Shown here piece after piece: positions 26,951 to 36,630 of a DNA stretch of 64,000 nucleotides. The translations under genes and the position numbers were made by a program. The notes below the pieces were generated by a model. The model did no database searches and was not told the DNA's origin. It saw only the letters and a program-made list of their open reading frames with translations. This DNA comes from an uncultured Clostridia bacterium (GTDB lineage Bacteria > Bacillota > Clostridia > Oscillospirales > Acutalibacteraceae), in the NCBI GenBank assembly GCA_944384815.1, contig CALWUW010000012.1, positions 48,175 to 112,174 on the forward strand, given 5' to 3'. Each line of letters starts with the position of its first letter. Positions within the stretch are counted from its first letter, which is position 1.

Positions 26951-27808
26951 TTATTCCCATTCCAACACTTGAACACCGGCACCAATCAGTCGGGGGCCTA
27001 CATGGGAGGCCAGGACGGAATCAATGGCACTTTCGCAATACATCCGGCTTTTCCGCAGACAGCCGCCTAAGGCTTTCCGCAAAATCTCCAGTTCCTCAGG
27101 GCACCCTCCGTGAGCCAGAGCCATATTATAGGCTCCCTTTTCCGGAACCAGATTTTGAATCTTCAGAGCGATTTCCTGAATGGATTTCTGCCTTCCCCGA
27201 ACTTTATCCACATTGACCAATTGCCCATCGGACGAAAATGTTATGATGGGTTTAATCTGCAGCACAGAACCTGCCACACAGCTGATCCTTCCGATACGGC
27301 CGCCCCGGCGTAAATATTCCAGCGTATCCACGCAGAAAAAGACCTTGGTATTCCGAATCAGAGAAGCAACAATCCCTTGCATTTCCAGCCAGCTTTTCCC
27401 CTTTCGGACCCATTCCGCTGCCTGCAGAGCGATCATCCCCAGACCCAGACTGGCCGTTTGGGTATCAAACACCCGAATTTCCATTTCTTTAAAGGACTGC
27501 GCCGCCAAACGGACCGCGTTGTATGTTCCGCTGATCCCGGAAGAAAGCATCAATGCTAAAACATAGCTATATCCTTCGTCCCGAATGCGTTCCAAAGTAC
27601 CGAAAATTGCTTCTCCGGAAGGAAGGGTAGTGGAAGGAACTTCCTCTGGCATCCGCCGGTATACATCTTCCGCCGTAATATCCACACCGTCCGCATAAAT
27701 TTTTTCCGGATACACTACAGACAATGGAATCACATAAATCCCAAAAGCCTCCACCGTTTCCCGTGAAAGATCCGCACAGGAATCCGTAAGAATTGCAATT
27801 TTACCCAT
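26951..27808 (-). CDS. DegV family fatty-acid-binding protein
   Basis: 285 residues. Characteristic marks are AILTDSCADLS at the N-terminus, STTLPSGEAIFGTLE, MLSSGISGTYNA and LEYLRRGGRIG. DegV/FakB proteins bind a fatty acid and present it to the FakA kinase for phospholipid synthesis. The ATG at 27808 is preferred, with GGAGG 11 nt upstream; in-frame ATGs at 27826 and 27850 have poorer sites. It lies 57 bp downstream of the DUF6320 gene and could be the fourth gene of that cluster, giving it a lipid theme. Confidence 0.92.
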   Translation of the reverse strand: MGKIAILTDSCADLSRETVEAFGIYVIPLSVVYPEKIYADGVDITAEDVYRRMPEEVPSTTLPSGEAIFGTLERIRDEGYSYVLALMLSSGISGTYNAVRLAAQSFKEMEIRVFDTQTASLGLGMIALQAAEWVRKGKSWLEMQGIVASLIRNTKVFFCVDTLEYLRRGGRIGRISCVAGSVLQIKPIITFSSDGQLVNVDKVRGRQKSIQEIALKIQNLVPEKGAYNMALAHGGCPEELEILRKALGGCLRKSRMYCESAIDSVLASHVGPRLIGAGVQVLEWE

Positions 27809-27865
27809 CCGATCTGATTCCTCCATCCTTTTTCTTTTCCCGTTTTCCACATTTTCTCCTGAAGG

Positions 27866-28522
27866 TTACAAATGCAGTCGACGAGAAAGTTCCCTGCGTA
27901 AAACCGTCATATCAAATAAGAAAATAAAAAGCAAAGTGATCCCGCCCAAAGAAGCGGAAATTAAAGCCGGCACTCCGAAACGTATTTCCCCTGCCAAATA
28001 TAAAAGCGCCGGAAAAATCCCCATGAGTGCATTTAAACACTGGCACACCACATACTCCTGGGGCGGAATTTTTTTTGCGGGACAGACAATGAATAACGTC
28101 AGCTGCGCAGCCGAAAAGAGAATGGGCCCCATCCATTCCAGGGACCATCCTCCCCATCCGGTTATACCGTCCCAAAACAGGCATAGAAGCCAAAGGACAA
28201 ACGCTTGCTCTGTAAACAAACGAGGCAGCCTTTTTCTATGACGGCACAGCAGAAAAAAACAGAGCCAAAAACTGGCGATTCCTAAAATCACACACCAGGA
28301 CCAGTTTCCTGTTTCCGGAAGCATTCCGTTCATCGCCAGGCATATCACTCCGGCAGAAACTGTCCCCATCAGCATAATTCGAAGCAGCATCCCCATGCCG
28401 CTGATTTTCCTAGAAAGCTTCGGGTAAATGGGGAGCTCCGGTTCTCCTTCCAACGGAGAACCGCATAAAGGGCAGACGGAAGATCCACGAACCTGCACAT
28501 GGCATTTTTCGCAAATTTTCAT
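27866..28522 (-). CDS. DUF6320-type zinc-ribbon membrane protein
   Basis: 218 residues. An N-terminal zinc ribbon (CEKCHVQVRG and CPLCGSPLEG) precedes about six hydrophobic segments. This layout matches the DUF6320 proteins that often accompany an alpha/beta hydrolase and a condensation-like acyltransferase in Clostridia. Its ATG overlaps the stop of the upstream gene (ATGA), so translation is coupled. Molecular role unknown. Confidence 0.75.
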   Translation of the reverse strand: MKICEKCHVQVRGSSVCPLCGSPLEGEPELPIYPKLSRKISGMGMLLRIMLMGTVSAGVICLAMNGMLPETGNWSWCVILGIASFWLCFFLLCRHRKRLPRLFTEQAFVLWLLCLFWDGITGWGGWSLEWMGPILFSAAQLTLFIVCPAKKIPPQEYVVCQCLNALMGIFPALLYLAGEIRFGVPALISASLGGITLLFIFLFDMTVLRRELSRRLHL

Positions 28523-29775
28523 AGCCGATCCTCCCCTCCGTCATTGGAAGCCAATTCCAGCTGAATGCCGGAATCGGCTAATTTCCTGAAAAAGTTCCGC
28601 TCAATATCTGCGTGTACAAAGGGAGATGTAAAGCTCATGCTCAGCCGATCTCCAAACGTGCAAGTGCACAGCTGCAGCTTGTCGGTTCCCGTACAAATAT
28701 CCGCCGCCCGGATAAACGGCTGCACCTGGCTTGGAAATTCCACTCTTCCAATATTAGAAAACGCCGCGGTATCTCGGGTCTCGGAAATTTGATACGCGTA
28801 CCGCAGGCAAACATCTTTTAAAAACAACGGTGTGATCCGGGCAAATACATTTCTTTCTACGGCGGTATATCCGTTGATTGCCTCGGAAAGACGATCTTTT
28901 TGCAGATTCTCTCCGAAAGCTTTCCTCACGCGCTCCAATAATTTTTCAAAGGGTACGTCCTGTTCACTGCAGTCCAGAGACACATAGCTCATACTGAAAA
29001 AATTTCTGGCAGAACCGGAAGGAAAATACTGCCTTAAATTTACAGGCACCCCTATCACCAAAGGACGATTTCTTTTCCGCAGAGGAATTTCTTTTTCCAT
29101 TGCCTCCATCAGGCAAGCACAAAGGAATTCCGTCAAAGTGGCTCCGTATTGGTGGGAAAGCTCCAGAACCGCTTTAGCACTGGCGGAACCGGTAATGATT
29201 TTCAGACGTTTTTCCGGATAGCGGTCTCCCCGAAGGCGATAGGCGCGGCAGAATCGATTCTGCTTTTTTTCCCGTTTCTGGCTGTAGCGCTGAAAACTGT
29301 CTTTCAGCATCTCGCTTTGTGAGGCGTCATATGCGGGAACAGAAGCGGAGCAGCCGTACCGAAGGGAGCAATACCGAGTAACCAGCTGGATCAAAAAATG
29401 CATAGCGCCTGTTCCGTCGGACAAAGCGTGAAAAACTTCCAAATTGATCCGGCATCCGTAATAGGTCACTTCAAACAGGAACCCTCCTGCATTTCGATCA
29501 TACAATCGTCCGCAGGGCTCCTTATATTCTTCCCGCACGGAGATCTTCCTTTTGGATTCTTCCAGATAGTACCAAAAAAAGCCCCGTTTCATAACAAAGC
29601 GATACATGGAGAAGGTTTCCAGTGTATCATCCAAAGCTTTTTGCAATACTTGAGGATCAACCATTTCCTTCATTTCGCAGGAAAAACGAAAAACCTGTGT
29701 ATCCGTGGCATGGACCGCCGCAGGAAAAATTTTAGCCGCGTTGTCCAACCGTTTCCAAGTATACGTTTCAGGCAT
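28519..29775 (-). CDS. condensation/acyltransferase-like protein (alcohol acetyltransferase type)
   Basis: 418 residues with the chloramphenicol-acetyltransferase-like fold of condensation domains. The catalytic HxxxDG motif is present as HALSDG in EVFHALSDGTGAMHF, and GVPVNLRQYFPS is the second family block. Members join an acyl group to an alcohol or amine; wax-ester or acetyl-ester formation is the usual guess. The ATG at 29775 overlaps the last 8 nt of the hydrolase gene, with GGTG 7 nt before it. It lies between an alpha/beta hydrolase and DUF6320. Confidence 0.8.
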   Translation of the reverse strand: MPETYTWKRLDNAAKIFPAAVHATDTQVFRFSCEMKEMVDPQVLQKALDDTLETFSMYRFVMKRGFFWYYLEESKRKISVREEYKEPCGRLYDRNAGGFLFEVTYYGCRINLEVFHALSDGTGAMHFLIQLVTRYCSLRYGCSASVPAYDASQSEMLKDSFQRYSQKREKKQNRFCRAYRLRGDRYPEKRLKIITGSASAKAVLELSHQYGATLTEFLCACLMEAMEKEIPLRKRNRPLVIGVPVNLRQYFPSGSARNFFSMSYVSLDCSEQDVPFEKLLERVRKAFGENLQKDRLSEAINGYTAVERNVFARITPLFLKDVCLRYAYQISETRDTAAFSNIGRVEFPSQVQPFIRAADICTGTDKLQLCTCTFGDRLSMSFTSPFVHADIERNFFRKLADSGIQLELASNDGGEDRL

Positions 29776-30694
29776 TTCTTTCACCAACATTTCCGTTTAA
29801 AAAGTTTCCGATTTTCTTATAGCATCGCCGCACGGCAGAAAACCGAACAGGCAAAGAAAAGAAACCGTGCAGCATTCCCGAAACTCTTTCCATATACACT
29901 TTACAGCCAAATGCCTGCAGCTTTCTGCCGTAGGCCTCTCCTTCATCTCGCAAAGGATCATATTCCGCTGTAAGGATCAATGTCTCCGGCTGATGAGAAA
30001 GGTCCTTCGCCAATAAAGGGGCAAAATACGGGCTGCTTCTGTGGCGGGGATCGGGAGCGTACAAATTCATATACTCCTGAATTTTTTTCGTAGTCAGCAA
30101 ATATCCTTCCCCATTTTCACGCAGAGAGGCAAAGGGCGCCAAAGCGGAGTAGTCATTATTCACGGCAGGATAAATCAGCACCTGGCGAGAAACCTGAAAT
30201 TCGCCTCTGTCTTTTGCCAGCAAACTGACGGCAGCCGCCAGGTTCCCCCCTGCGCTGTCTCCTGCCAAAACGATTTTTTCCGGCTGTGTATGGAATTCTT
30301 CCGCGTGCAGGAACCATTCTCTGGCCGCTGCGTAACAGTCCTCCAAGCCGCAGGGAAACGGATGTTCCGGAGCCAAGCGGTAATCTACGGAAACCACCCG
30401 GCAGCCTGCGATTTCCGCCAAATTGCTGCAAACGGACACGTATGTATCCTTGCTTCCCGAAACCCATCCTCCGCCATGAAAAAACAAAACCACTGTCTGT
30501 GACCGTAACACTTTGGGATAGAAAAGACCAATGGGAACAGGATATCCATCCTTTGCCAAAACCTGATGGTCCCATACAAAACAACGCGTGGGCAACGCAG
30601 GATGCATCCATTTCTGCATCCGCCGCTCCGTTTTATAATCTCCCGGACTCCCATAGGAGAGCATTTTAAGCGCCATCACCATGACTTTTCGCAT
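29768..30694 (-). CDS. alpha/beta hydrolase, hormone-sensitive-lipase type
   Basis: 308 residues. The oxyanion motif HGGGW, nucleophile GDSAGGN, Asp in ILTAEYDPLRDEG and His in GMLHGFF make a complete triad of the HSL/acetyl-esterase family. There is no signal peptide, so it is cytoplasmic. GGAGAAGCGGA precedes the ATG. It is first in the cluster with the condensation-like protein and DUF6320, suggesting that the cell makes and cuts an ester of unknown identity. Confidence 0.9.
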   Translation of the reverse strand: MRKVMVMALKMLSYGSPGDYKTERRMQKWMHPALPTRCFVWDHQVLAKDGYPVPIGLFYPKVLRSQTVVLFFHGGGWVSGSKDTYVSVCSNLAEIAGCRVVSVDYRLAPEHPFPCGLEDCYAAAREWFLHAEEFHTQPEKIVLAGDSAGGNLAAAVSLLAKDRGEFQVSRQVLIYPAVNNDYSALAPFASLRENGEGYLLTTKKIQEYMNLYAPDPRHRSSPYFAPLLAKDLSHQPETLILTAEYDPLRDEGEAYGRKLQAFGCKVYMERVSGMLHGFFSLPVRFSAVRRCYKKIGNFLNGNVGERNA

Positions 30695-30826
30695 TCCGCT
30701 TCTCCTTCCGGAGCAATATTCTATTCTTTAATTGTACCTTTTTCCCCTATATTTGTAAACCGTGAAAATACCACAGGTTACCCTGTTTTGGGGGAATGAA
30801 AAATCTCGCATTCCCTGGCTTTAAGT

Positions 30827-31087
30827 CTATAAAACCGATTGAAAAAATTTTTTCATCTCTTGATACGTCTCTTCCTCCGTGGGACCTTCTACTTGCACTA
30901 AAACGGTCTCCCCTTTTTGAACGCCCAAGCTCATTACGGCAAAAAGCCTTTTGGCATCCACCGTCCTGCCATGGGCTGTAATAGAAACAGAATCCTGAGA
31001 AAATTCGGAAGCTTTCTTTACCAGCATCCCCGCAGGCCGTGCGTGAATTCCCACAGGTTCGGAAATCGTGTACATAAACTCTTTCAA
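30827..31087 (-). CDS. HPr-family phosphocarrier lacking the Ser46 site
   Basis: 86 residues, HPr length. The phosphoryl-accepting H15 is in VGIHARPAG, so it could act in sugar phosphotransfer. The regulatory serine (Ser46 in Bacillus, in K-S-IMGVMSL) is Arg47 here (AKRLFAVMSLG), so HPr kinase/CcpA control through this protein should not work. Translation probably starts at TTG 31087, with AAGGAGG 8 nt before it; the ATG four codons on has no site. It stands alone with no Enzyme I or II nearby. Confidence 0.88.
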   Translation of the reverse strand: MKEFMYTISEPVGIHARPAGMLVKKASEFSQDSVSITAHGRTVDAKRLFAVMSLGVQKGETVLVQVEGPTEEETYQEMKKFFQSVL

Positions 31088-31520
31088 TCCTTTTTCCTCC
31101 TTTTTTCATCGTACGCCACAAACTATACCATTTTGATTTTAAGTCCACTTATCTTTCAAAACTTTTTCCGCTGATATTTGCCGACACCGTTTAAAAATTG
31201 CTTTCTTATCCTACCTCACTTATTCCGAAAGAGATAGGGAAACACGGCGAAAAGATTCTGCCTCTTATCGTTTTCCGGCGCTATTTTTCCATAAAATATA
31301 AGTTTCTGCTTTCATTATAGCCTTTTCTAAAATACTTGAAAAGCAATTTCGTTCTCTGCAGTATTCCCTGTGAAAAATTTTTTCTGGACAAAATAATTAT
31401 AAAATGTTTGTTTTCTTTATTTTTACAGAATTTTCTGAGAACTTTGTAAAAAAACTTTTAAAATATAAGGAATTCTCGCTTAAATTTTTCCCTTTTGCCA
31501 CCAATTCTTTCTTTTGCCTG
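31088..31520. other. AT-rich intergenic region without a recognisable gene
   Basis: This stretch separates divergent transcripts. An extended -10-like TGGTATAGT for the HPr gene lies on the minus strand near 31125. No open frame, RNA gene or repeat stands out in the rest. Confidence 0.5.
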
Positions 31521-31549
31521 TTTACGGCTCTATCGGTTCATGCTACAAT
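31521..31549 (+). promoter_or_regulatory. promoter of the GH127 gene
   Basis: TTTACG (31521-31526), 17 bp, TACAAT (31544-31549) preceded by TGC. An imperfect hairpin (GGTTG...CAACC) follows at 31561-31591 in the 5' untranslated region. Confidence 0.65.
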
Positions 31550-31628
31550 CAAGGCATTCTGGTTGGCTTTTTTGCTTTGAAAAGAGCAACCAAATTGTTT
31601 CACCGATTTATCAAGGAGGATTGTATTC

Positions 31629-33488
31629 ATGGCTGTTTATCAAGAACTTTCCGGCAGACAGGTTCGAATCAAGGATCCTGAGCTTTGCCGCAAACAAGGG
31701 TCCAACCGCGCCTACATGATGCGGTTGACCAGCGAAAATCTGATCCGGAACTACCTGTTGGAAGCCGGGCTGTACACTGCAAACTCGTATCCGGAGGATG
31801 CTCACGGAGGGTGGGAATCCCCTGTGTGCCAGCTTCGGGGACATTTCACCGGGCATTGGCTTTCCGCTGCCGCTATGATCTATCACGGGACCGGTGACCA
31901 GGAAATCAAAGCCAAAGCGGACGCCTTGGTAGCGAAGCTGGGAGAATGCCAGGAACGCAACGGAGGAGAATGGGCCGCTTCCATCCCGGAAAAATATCTG
32001 TATTGGATCGCTCAGGGAAAACAAATCTGGGCTCCCCAGTACACCATTCACAAAACCCTGATGGGCCTTGTGGATATGTATGAACTGGCCGGCAATCAGC
32101 AGGCTTTGGAAATTGCCGACCGCTTCGGGGACTGGTTCCTTCGCTGGAGCACCTCTTTCTCCCGGGAAGAATTTGACAAGATCTTGGATTTTGAAACCGG
32201 TGGTCTTTTGGAAGTCTGGGCGCAAATGCTCCAGCATACCGGAAAGGAAAAATACCGCACGTTGATGGAAAGATATTACCGGAGCCGGCTGTTTGATCCT
32301 CTTCTGGAAGGAAAAGACATGCTCTCCGACCGTCATGCCAACACCACCATTCCGGAAATCCTGGGATGCGCCAGAGCATATGAAGTCACCGGCGAGGAAC
32401 GCTGGAGAAAAATCGCAGAAGCCTATTGGAAGTGCGCAGTAGAAGGCCGCGACAGCTACGCTACCGGCGGCAACACCTGCGGCGAGGTCTGGAATCCCCC
32501 GGGATCTGTTGCTGAGCGTTTGGGCCTCACCACCCAAGAGCATTGCACCGTATACAATATGATGCGTCTGGCCGATTATCTGTTCCGCTGGACGGGCGAA
32601 TCCAAATACGCGGATTATTGGGAGAAAAACTTATACAACGGCATCATGGCTCAAGGATATTGGCAGGGATACTTCTTCCCCGGCCAAAAGGTCACCACCC
32701 CGAGAACCGGTCTTCTCCTTTATTATCTCCCCATGCGTCCCGGCTCTGTTAAGCCTTGGGCTTCTGAAACGCAGCATTTCTTCTGCTGCCATGGCACTCT
32801 GGTGCAGGCCAACGCTTCCTTCAACCGGTGCATTTACTATCAGAAGGAAAACGAGCTGCGCATTTGCCAGTATCTGGATTCCGAAGTGGATGTAACCATG
32901 GGAGAAAACACGTTCACGTTAACACAATACGAAGATACAATGGAAGGCTTGTGGGAAAGCCAGGAAACATCTCCGCAAACGTCTTTCCAAAACTCTAAGG
33001 AAAGTTATAAAGCCCTGAATATGGTATACAAAGTAAAGGCGGAAAAAGCCTTTGATGCAACACTTTCCTTCCGTATTCCCGCTTGGATCCAGGGAGATAT
33101 GATGATCCAGGTAAACGGCCAGTCCTGTTCCTTCTCCGTATCCGACGGCTTCGCACAGATTTCCCGGACATGGAACCCTCAGGATGAAATTCGGGTCCAG
33201 CTGCCCAAAGCCATTACCTGTGTTGCTTCGCCTGACCGGCCGGATATGGTGGCTTTCCTGGACGGCCCTGTCGTTCTGGCAGGTTTGTGTTCCGAAGAAC
33301 GTACTTTGTACGCTGCGGATCCCAACCATCCCGAATCCATTCTTACCCCCGCAAATACCCATGAATGGAGATGCTGGGGGCACACTTATAAAACACGGGA
33401 TCAGGATGCAGGAATGCGGTTCATTCCTCTCTATGAAGTGGGATATGAAAACTATTCCATCTACTTCCCCATTCGTCCCTTAAAGTAA
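31629..33488 (+). CDS. GH127 beta-L-arabinofuranosidase
   Basis: 619 residues, no signal peptide. The family's zinc site is visible: E304 and C306 (TTQEHCTVYN) and the Cys pair C386-C387 (FFCCHGTL). C386 is the likely nucleophile by comparison with the characterised bifidobacterial enzyme, and E286 (CGEVW) the likely acid/base. It cuts beta-L-arabinofuranosides from plant hydroxyproline-rich glycans or arabino-oligosaccharides inside the cell. AAGGAGG precedes the ATG. It is monocistronic between a promoter at 31521 and a terminator at 33516. Related DUF1680 members have other specificities. Confidence 0.88.
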   Translation: MAVYQELSGRQVRIKDPELCRKQGSNRAYMMRLTSENLIRNYLLEAGLYTANSYPEDAHGGWESPVCQLRGHFTGHWLSAAAMIYHGTGDQEIKAKADALVAKLGECQERNGGEWAASIPEKYLYWIAQGKQIWAPQYTIHKTLMGLVDMYELAGNQQALEIADRFGDWFLRWSTSFSREEFDKILDFETGGLLEVWAQMLQHTGKEKYRTLMERYYRSRLFDPLLEGKDMLSDRHANTTIPEILGCARAYEVTGEERWRKIAEAYWKCAVEGRDSYATGGNTCGEVWNPPGSVAERLGLTTQEHCTVYNMMRLADYLFRWTGESKYADYWEKNLYNGIMAQGYWQGYFFPGQKVTTPRTGLLLYYLPMRPGSVKPWASETQHFFCCHGTLVQANASFNRCIYYQKENELRICQYLDSEVDVTMGENTFTLTQYEDTMEGLWESQETSPQTSFQNSKESYKALNMVYKVKAEKAFDATLSFRIPAWIQGDMMIQVNGQSCSFSVSDGFAQISRTWNPQDEIRVQLPKAITCVASPDRPDMVAFLDGPVVLAGLCSEERTLYAADPNHPESILTPANTHEWRCWGHTYKTRDQDAGMRFIPLYEVGYENYSIYFPIRPLK

Positions 33489-33515
33489 AACTTTTTCAGT
33501 TATAAAAGCTAGAAA

Positions 33516-33552
33516 CAGGAGCCGCGTCATTTCGAAAATGACGCGGCTCCTG
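33516..33552. terminator. strong terminator of the GH127 gene
   Basis: A perfect 17-bp stem (33516-33532 with 33536-33552) with a 3-nt loop, followed by CTTTCTTC on the plus strand. It is also placed to end luxS read from the other side. Confidence 0.85.
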
Positions 33553-33617
33553 CTTTCTTCACACAAATCAAGCCTTTACCAAGCTCTTATTTTGTTATCT
33601 GTCCGGCTTTCCCAGTT

Positions 33618-34079
33618 TTATTCCGGGTATACCAGATTTTCTTCCTTCCAGTTTTCAATTACCCGGCTATACTCTCCCGCCCAGCGTTTTGCTTCTAAAA
33701 GGTCATGCTCCAAATAATTCCCGCATTCTGCGGAACAGGAAGCGCCGGGGATCTCGCCCTGAAAATCCCGAATTTTTCCCATAATTTCCTGTATCAGCCC
33801 AATCACCTGAACATGGCTCATGCCGGTTACCAAGAAATAAAAACCGGTACGACATCCCATAGGGCCAAAATAAATCACCTGGCTGCCATAATCGGAGTTT
33901 CTGGCAAACGTGGCAAAAAGATGCTCAATGGTATGCATTGCCGGATTGGGTAGATATGGCGGCTGATTGGGCGTTACAAATCGCAGATCATAGGTAACAA
34001 CTTCGCCGTCGACCCGGGATAAATAGATTCCCGGTGTAAGCACATCATGATTCACACAAAAGCTGGCAATTTTTTTCAT
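33618..34079 (-). CDS. luxS: S-ribosylhomocysteine lyase
   Basis: 153 residues. The metal site HTIEH (49-53), catalytic Cys76 in GPMGCRTGFY and the third metal ligand Cys119 in SAECGNY are all present. It splits S-ribosylhomocysteine into homocysteine and DPD, the precursor of autoinducer-2, in the activated methyl cycle. AGGAAGAA precedes the ATG. No Pfs or other methyl-cycle gene is adjacent. Confidence 0.97.
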   Translation of the reverse strand: MKKIASFCVNHDVLTPGIYLSRVDGEVVTYDLRFVTPNQPPYLPNPAMHTIEHLFATFARNSDYGSQVIYFGPMGCRTGFYFLVTGMSHVQVIGLIQEIMGKIRDFQGEIPGASCSAECGNYLEHDLLEAKRWAGEYSRVIENWKEENLVYPE

Positions 34080-34125
34080 TTCTTCCTATCTTTCCTCTCT
34101 GCCCCGCCTGCAAGCTGGGGGTGTT

Positions 34126-35019
34126 TTATCCTTCAAAAGAAAGCTCTCCTGTATATTGTTTCAAATCTCCGCAGGAAGGCCAGCGGCGGATTAAGTCTAA
34201 AGCATCCTCAATGGCACGTTCATATACATCAAAGAAATTTTCTTCCCGAACGATTTCACTTTCCGGAGGCCATTTCCATTGGCCGTTAAGAAGATTGGCA
34301 TAATCCGTTTCATCGGCTTCACTGATTCCCCGGATATGGCAGGAAATGGAGCGTTTTTTGTTTCGTTCCAAATGTTCCACCAGGTTCTTTTTAAAGCCTG
34401 TACGATCTGTCAGTAAAGAAAAAATCGTGCGGCAGTCTCCCAGTGCCTGAAGCATTTGTTTTATCGAAACCGTTTTTGCAAATAACTCCTGCAACAAAAA
34501 TACATAGAGACCCGCAATTTCTTCCATGGCTTTTTGATTTTTGGGCACCGTTCTTTTTAAGGGAAACTCCAGGGGAAGCTGGGCGGTTTCATAGCGCAGC
34601 ATAATAATGTCCAAAGCAGACTCGATTTGATTATGAAACACTTCCTCATTCTGGGAGGGATCTGCTTCTAACAACGCCTGGGCTCCAAAGCAAACAAAAG
34701 GATGGCAAATCCGATCCGCGCTGTAATGGCACAAGAAGCCCCGGATATACCAGCTGAGGCACTCATTTTCCGGATGCTGCCTTTGATATTTGCGGATCGC
34801 GCCCAACGTTTCCTCCGGCGGAAGTTTATGGAGCTTTCCTCCGTACGCCGCTAAAGACTCTCCCTTTTGCCAAGGCAAAAAACGGCTGCAAAACAAAAAA
34901 TCCGGGCCCTGCGCCCCCCAAAAAAAGGCATCCCGAAAAAGTGAATTTTCGGACAGGTTCTCTTCTCTTTTTTCAAGCACGCGTTTCGCGTGCAGATAAT
35001 GCGTGATCGCCGCGGGCAT
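34126..35019 (-). CDS. zinc-dependent phospholipase C-like protein
   Basis: 297 residues. AAITHYLHAKRVL at the N-terminus, FFWGAQGPDFLFC, and FLCHYSADRICHPF fit the zinc-binding His/Asp pattern of the PF00882 (zinc-dependent phospholipase C) family. Many clostridial members lack a signal peptide, as here, and their substrate is unknown. The ATG at 35019 has GGGAG about 10 nt upstream; longer in-frame starts run back through the terminator of the next operon and are unlikely. A terminator-separated neighbour of the amino-acid ABC operon. Confidence 0.75.
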   Translation of the reverse strand: MPAAITHYLHAKRVLEKREENLSENSLFRDAFFWGAQGPDFLFCSRFLPWQKGESLAAYGGKLHKLPPEETLGAIRKYQRQHPENECLSWYIRGFLCHYSADRICHPFVCFGAQALLEADPSQNEEVFHNQIESALDIIMLRYETAQLPLEFPLKRTVPKNQKAMEEIAGLYVFLLQELFAKTVSIKQMLQALGDCRTIFSLLTDRTGFKKNLVEHLERNKKRSISCHIRGISEADETDYANLLNGQWKWPPESEIVREENFFDVYERAIEDALDLIRRWPSCGDLKQYTGELSFEG

Positions 35020-35051
35020 ATAACCAACTCTCCCATCTTTTTGTACCGCAA

Positions 35052-35076
35052 AAAACCGGGTCAAAGACCCGGTTTT
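35052..35076 (-). terminator. terminator of the first amino-acid ABC operon
   Basis: An 11-bp perfect stem AAAACCGGGTC with a 3-nt loop, followed by TTTTTTGC on the minus strand, 41 bp past the ATPase stop. Confidence 0.85.
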
Positions 35077-35116
35077 CCGTTCCCTTTTATTGAGTATACC
35101 ATACAAGCCACGGAGT

Positions 35117-35851
35117 TTAAAGGACTTTAGACAAAAACTCCTGCAAACGAGGATGTTTGGGGTTGGAGAAAAATTCAGAAGGAGACGCCTCTTCCTTAAT
35201 TTGCCCCTCATCCATAAACAAAACCCGGGTGGCCACTTCTCTGGCAAATCCCATTTCGTGGGTTACCACGATCATGGTCATGCCTTCCTCTGCCAGCTCT
35301 TTCATTACTTCCAGCACCTCGCCTACCATCTCCGGATCCAAGGCACTGGTGGGTTCGTCAAACAGCATCACGTCCGGTTCCATGGCTAAAGCCCGGACAA
35401 TGGCGATCCGCTGCTGCTGCCCGCCGGAAAGCTGAGAAGGATACGCCTCCGCTTTATCGGCCAGACCGATTCTTTTCAGCAGTTTTTCCGCCAGCTCATC
35501 TGCCTGGCTCTGGGTTTTCAGCTTCAAAAGCACCGGAGCCAGCGTAATATTTTTCCGCACCGTCAGGTGTGGAAACAAATTAAAATGCTGGAACACCATT
35601 CCCATTTTCCGGCGAACTTTGTCGATATCGCAGGAAGGCACGTTGATTTGCTGCCCTTCAAACCAGATTTCTCCGGAAGTGGGGGTCTCCAAAAGATTCA
35701 GGCAGCGAAGGAACGTGCTTTTTCCGGAGCCGGAAGGCCCAACGATTACCACTTTTTCGCCTTTCTGTATTTCTTGCTGCACACCTTTCAGGACCTGCAC
35801 GTCTCCTTTGCTGGTGTGGAAGGTTTTTTCCAGATTTTTAACGCTTATCAC
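35117..35851 (-). CDS. polar amino-acid ABC transporter, ATP-binding protein
   Basis: 244 residues. Walker [11 protein letters not shown]-loop [10 protein letters not shown], signature LSGGQQQR, Walker [14 protein letters not shown] and switch His in VVTHEMGFA are all intact. The sequence is of the GlnQ/polar amino-acid subfamily. It overlaps the permease gene by 14 nt and, with the lipoprotein upstream, forms a complete importer. The exact amino acid is not deducible. Confidence 0.95.
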   Translation of the reverse strand: MISVKNLEKTFHTSKGDVQVLKGVQQEIQKGEKVVIVGPSGSGKSTFLRCLNLLETPTSGEIWFEGQQINVPSCDIDKVRRKMGMVFQHFNLFPHLTVRKNITLAPVLLKLKTQSQADELAEKLLKRIGLADKAEAYPSQLSGGQQQRIAIVRALAMEPDVMLFDEPTSALDPEMVGEVLEVMKELAEEGMTMIVVTHEMGFAREVATRVLFMDEGQIKEEASPSEFFSNPKHPRLQEFLSKVL

Positions 35852-36587
35852 TCTGCCCCATCCTCCTTTCCAAACGGCTTAAAATCGCAGTCAATCCGAT
35901 CACCATTACCAGATAAACCGCGGCCACCGTCAGCATTGCCGGATACGGATCATATGTAATACTGCGGATAATATCTCCGCCCTTGGTAAGATCCTGAATT
36001 CCCACATATCCGGCTACGGACGTTTCTTTCAGCAAGGCAATGAATTCATTGAAAATAGCCGGCGCCACGTTACGGAACGCCTGGGGAAGAATAATTTTGA
36101 TCATGGTCATCCGGTTGCTGAGGCCCAGAGAGCGCCCCGCTTCCATTTGCCCCCGGTCCACGGACTGAATGCCGCTTCGCATAACCTCCGCCACATACGC
36201 ACCGGAATTGATTCCAAAAGCCAAAATAGCCACTACAAGGGGATTTCCTCGATAGGCCGCAAAAACAATATAGTACATAATGGTCAGCTGCACTACTACA
36301 GGCGTACCACGAAATACCGTTAAATACAACCTGCAGATCCCGTTTAAAAACCGAAACTTTTTGGGGTTCTGCGTATGGAGAATTCGCACTAAAGAAACCA
36401 ATGTTCCTAAAATCACACCCAAAAGCACAGCTCCCAATGTGATCAAAAGGGTGTTTCCCAATCCTTCTACCAGGTATAAATACCGATTTTTATAGATAAA
36501 GGAATCATACAAATGCTGCCCGATGTTTTGAAAAAAAGACTGAATCGCCTGCCAAGCTTCCATCAAGGCTTGGGTAATAAAATCCAC
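35838..36587 (-). CDS. polar amino-acid ABC transporter, permease
   Basis: 249 residues with about five membrane segments. The EAA-loop region, [26 protein letters not shown], contacts the ATPase. RGTPVVVQL is typical of the HisM/GlnP family. It is second in the operon, 101 bp after the binding-protein gene with a hairpin between them. Confidence 0.94.
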   Translation of the reverse strand: MDFITQALMEAWQAIQSFFQNIGQHLYDSFIYKNRYLYLVEGLGNTLLITLGAVLLGVILGTLVSLVRILHTQNPKKFRFLNGICRLYLTVFRGTPVVVQLTIMYYIVFAAYRGNPLVVAILAFGINSGAYVAEVMRSGIQSVDRGQMEAGRSLGLSNRMTMIKIILPQAFRNVAPAIFNEFIALLKETSVAGYVGIQDLTKGGDIIRSITYDPYPAMLTVAAVYLVMVIGLTAILSRLERRMGQSDKR

Positions 36588-36630
36588 AGGTACTCCTCCT
36601 TTTTAAATGATTTTTCTGAAACGATACCAA

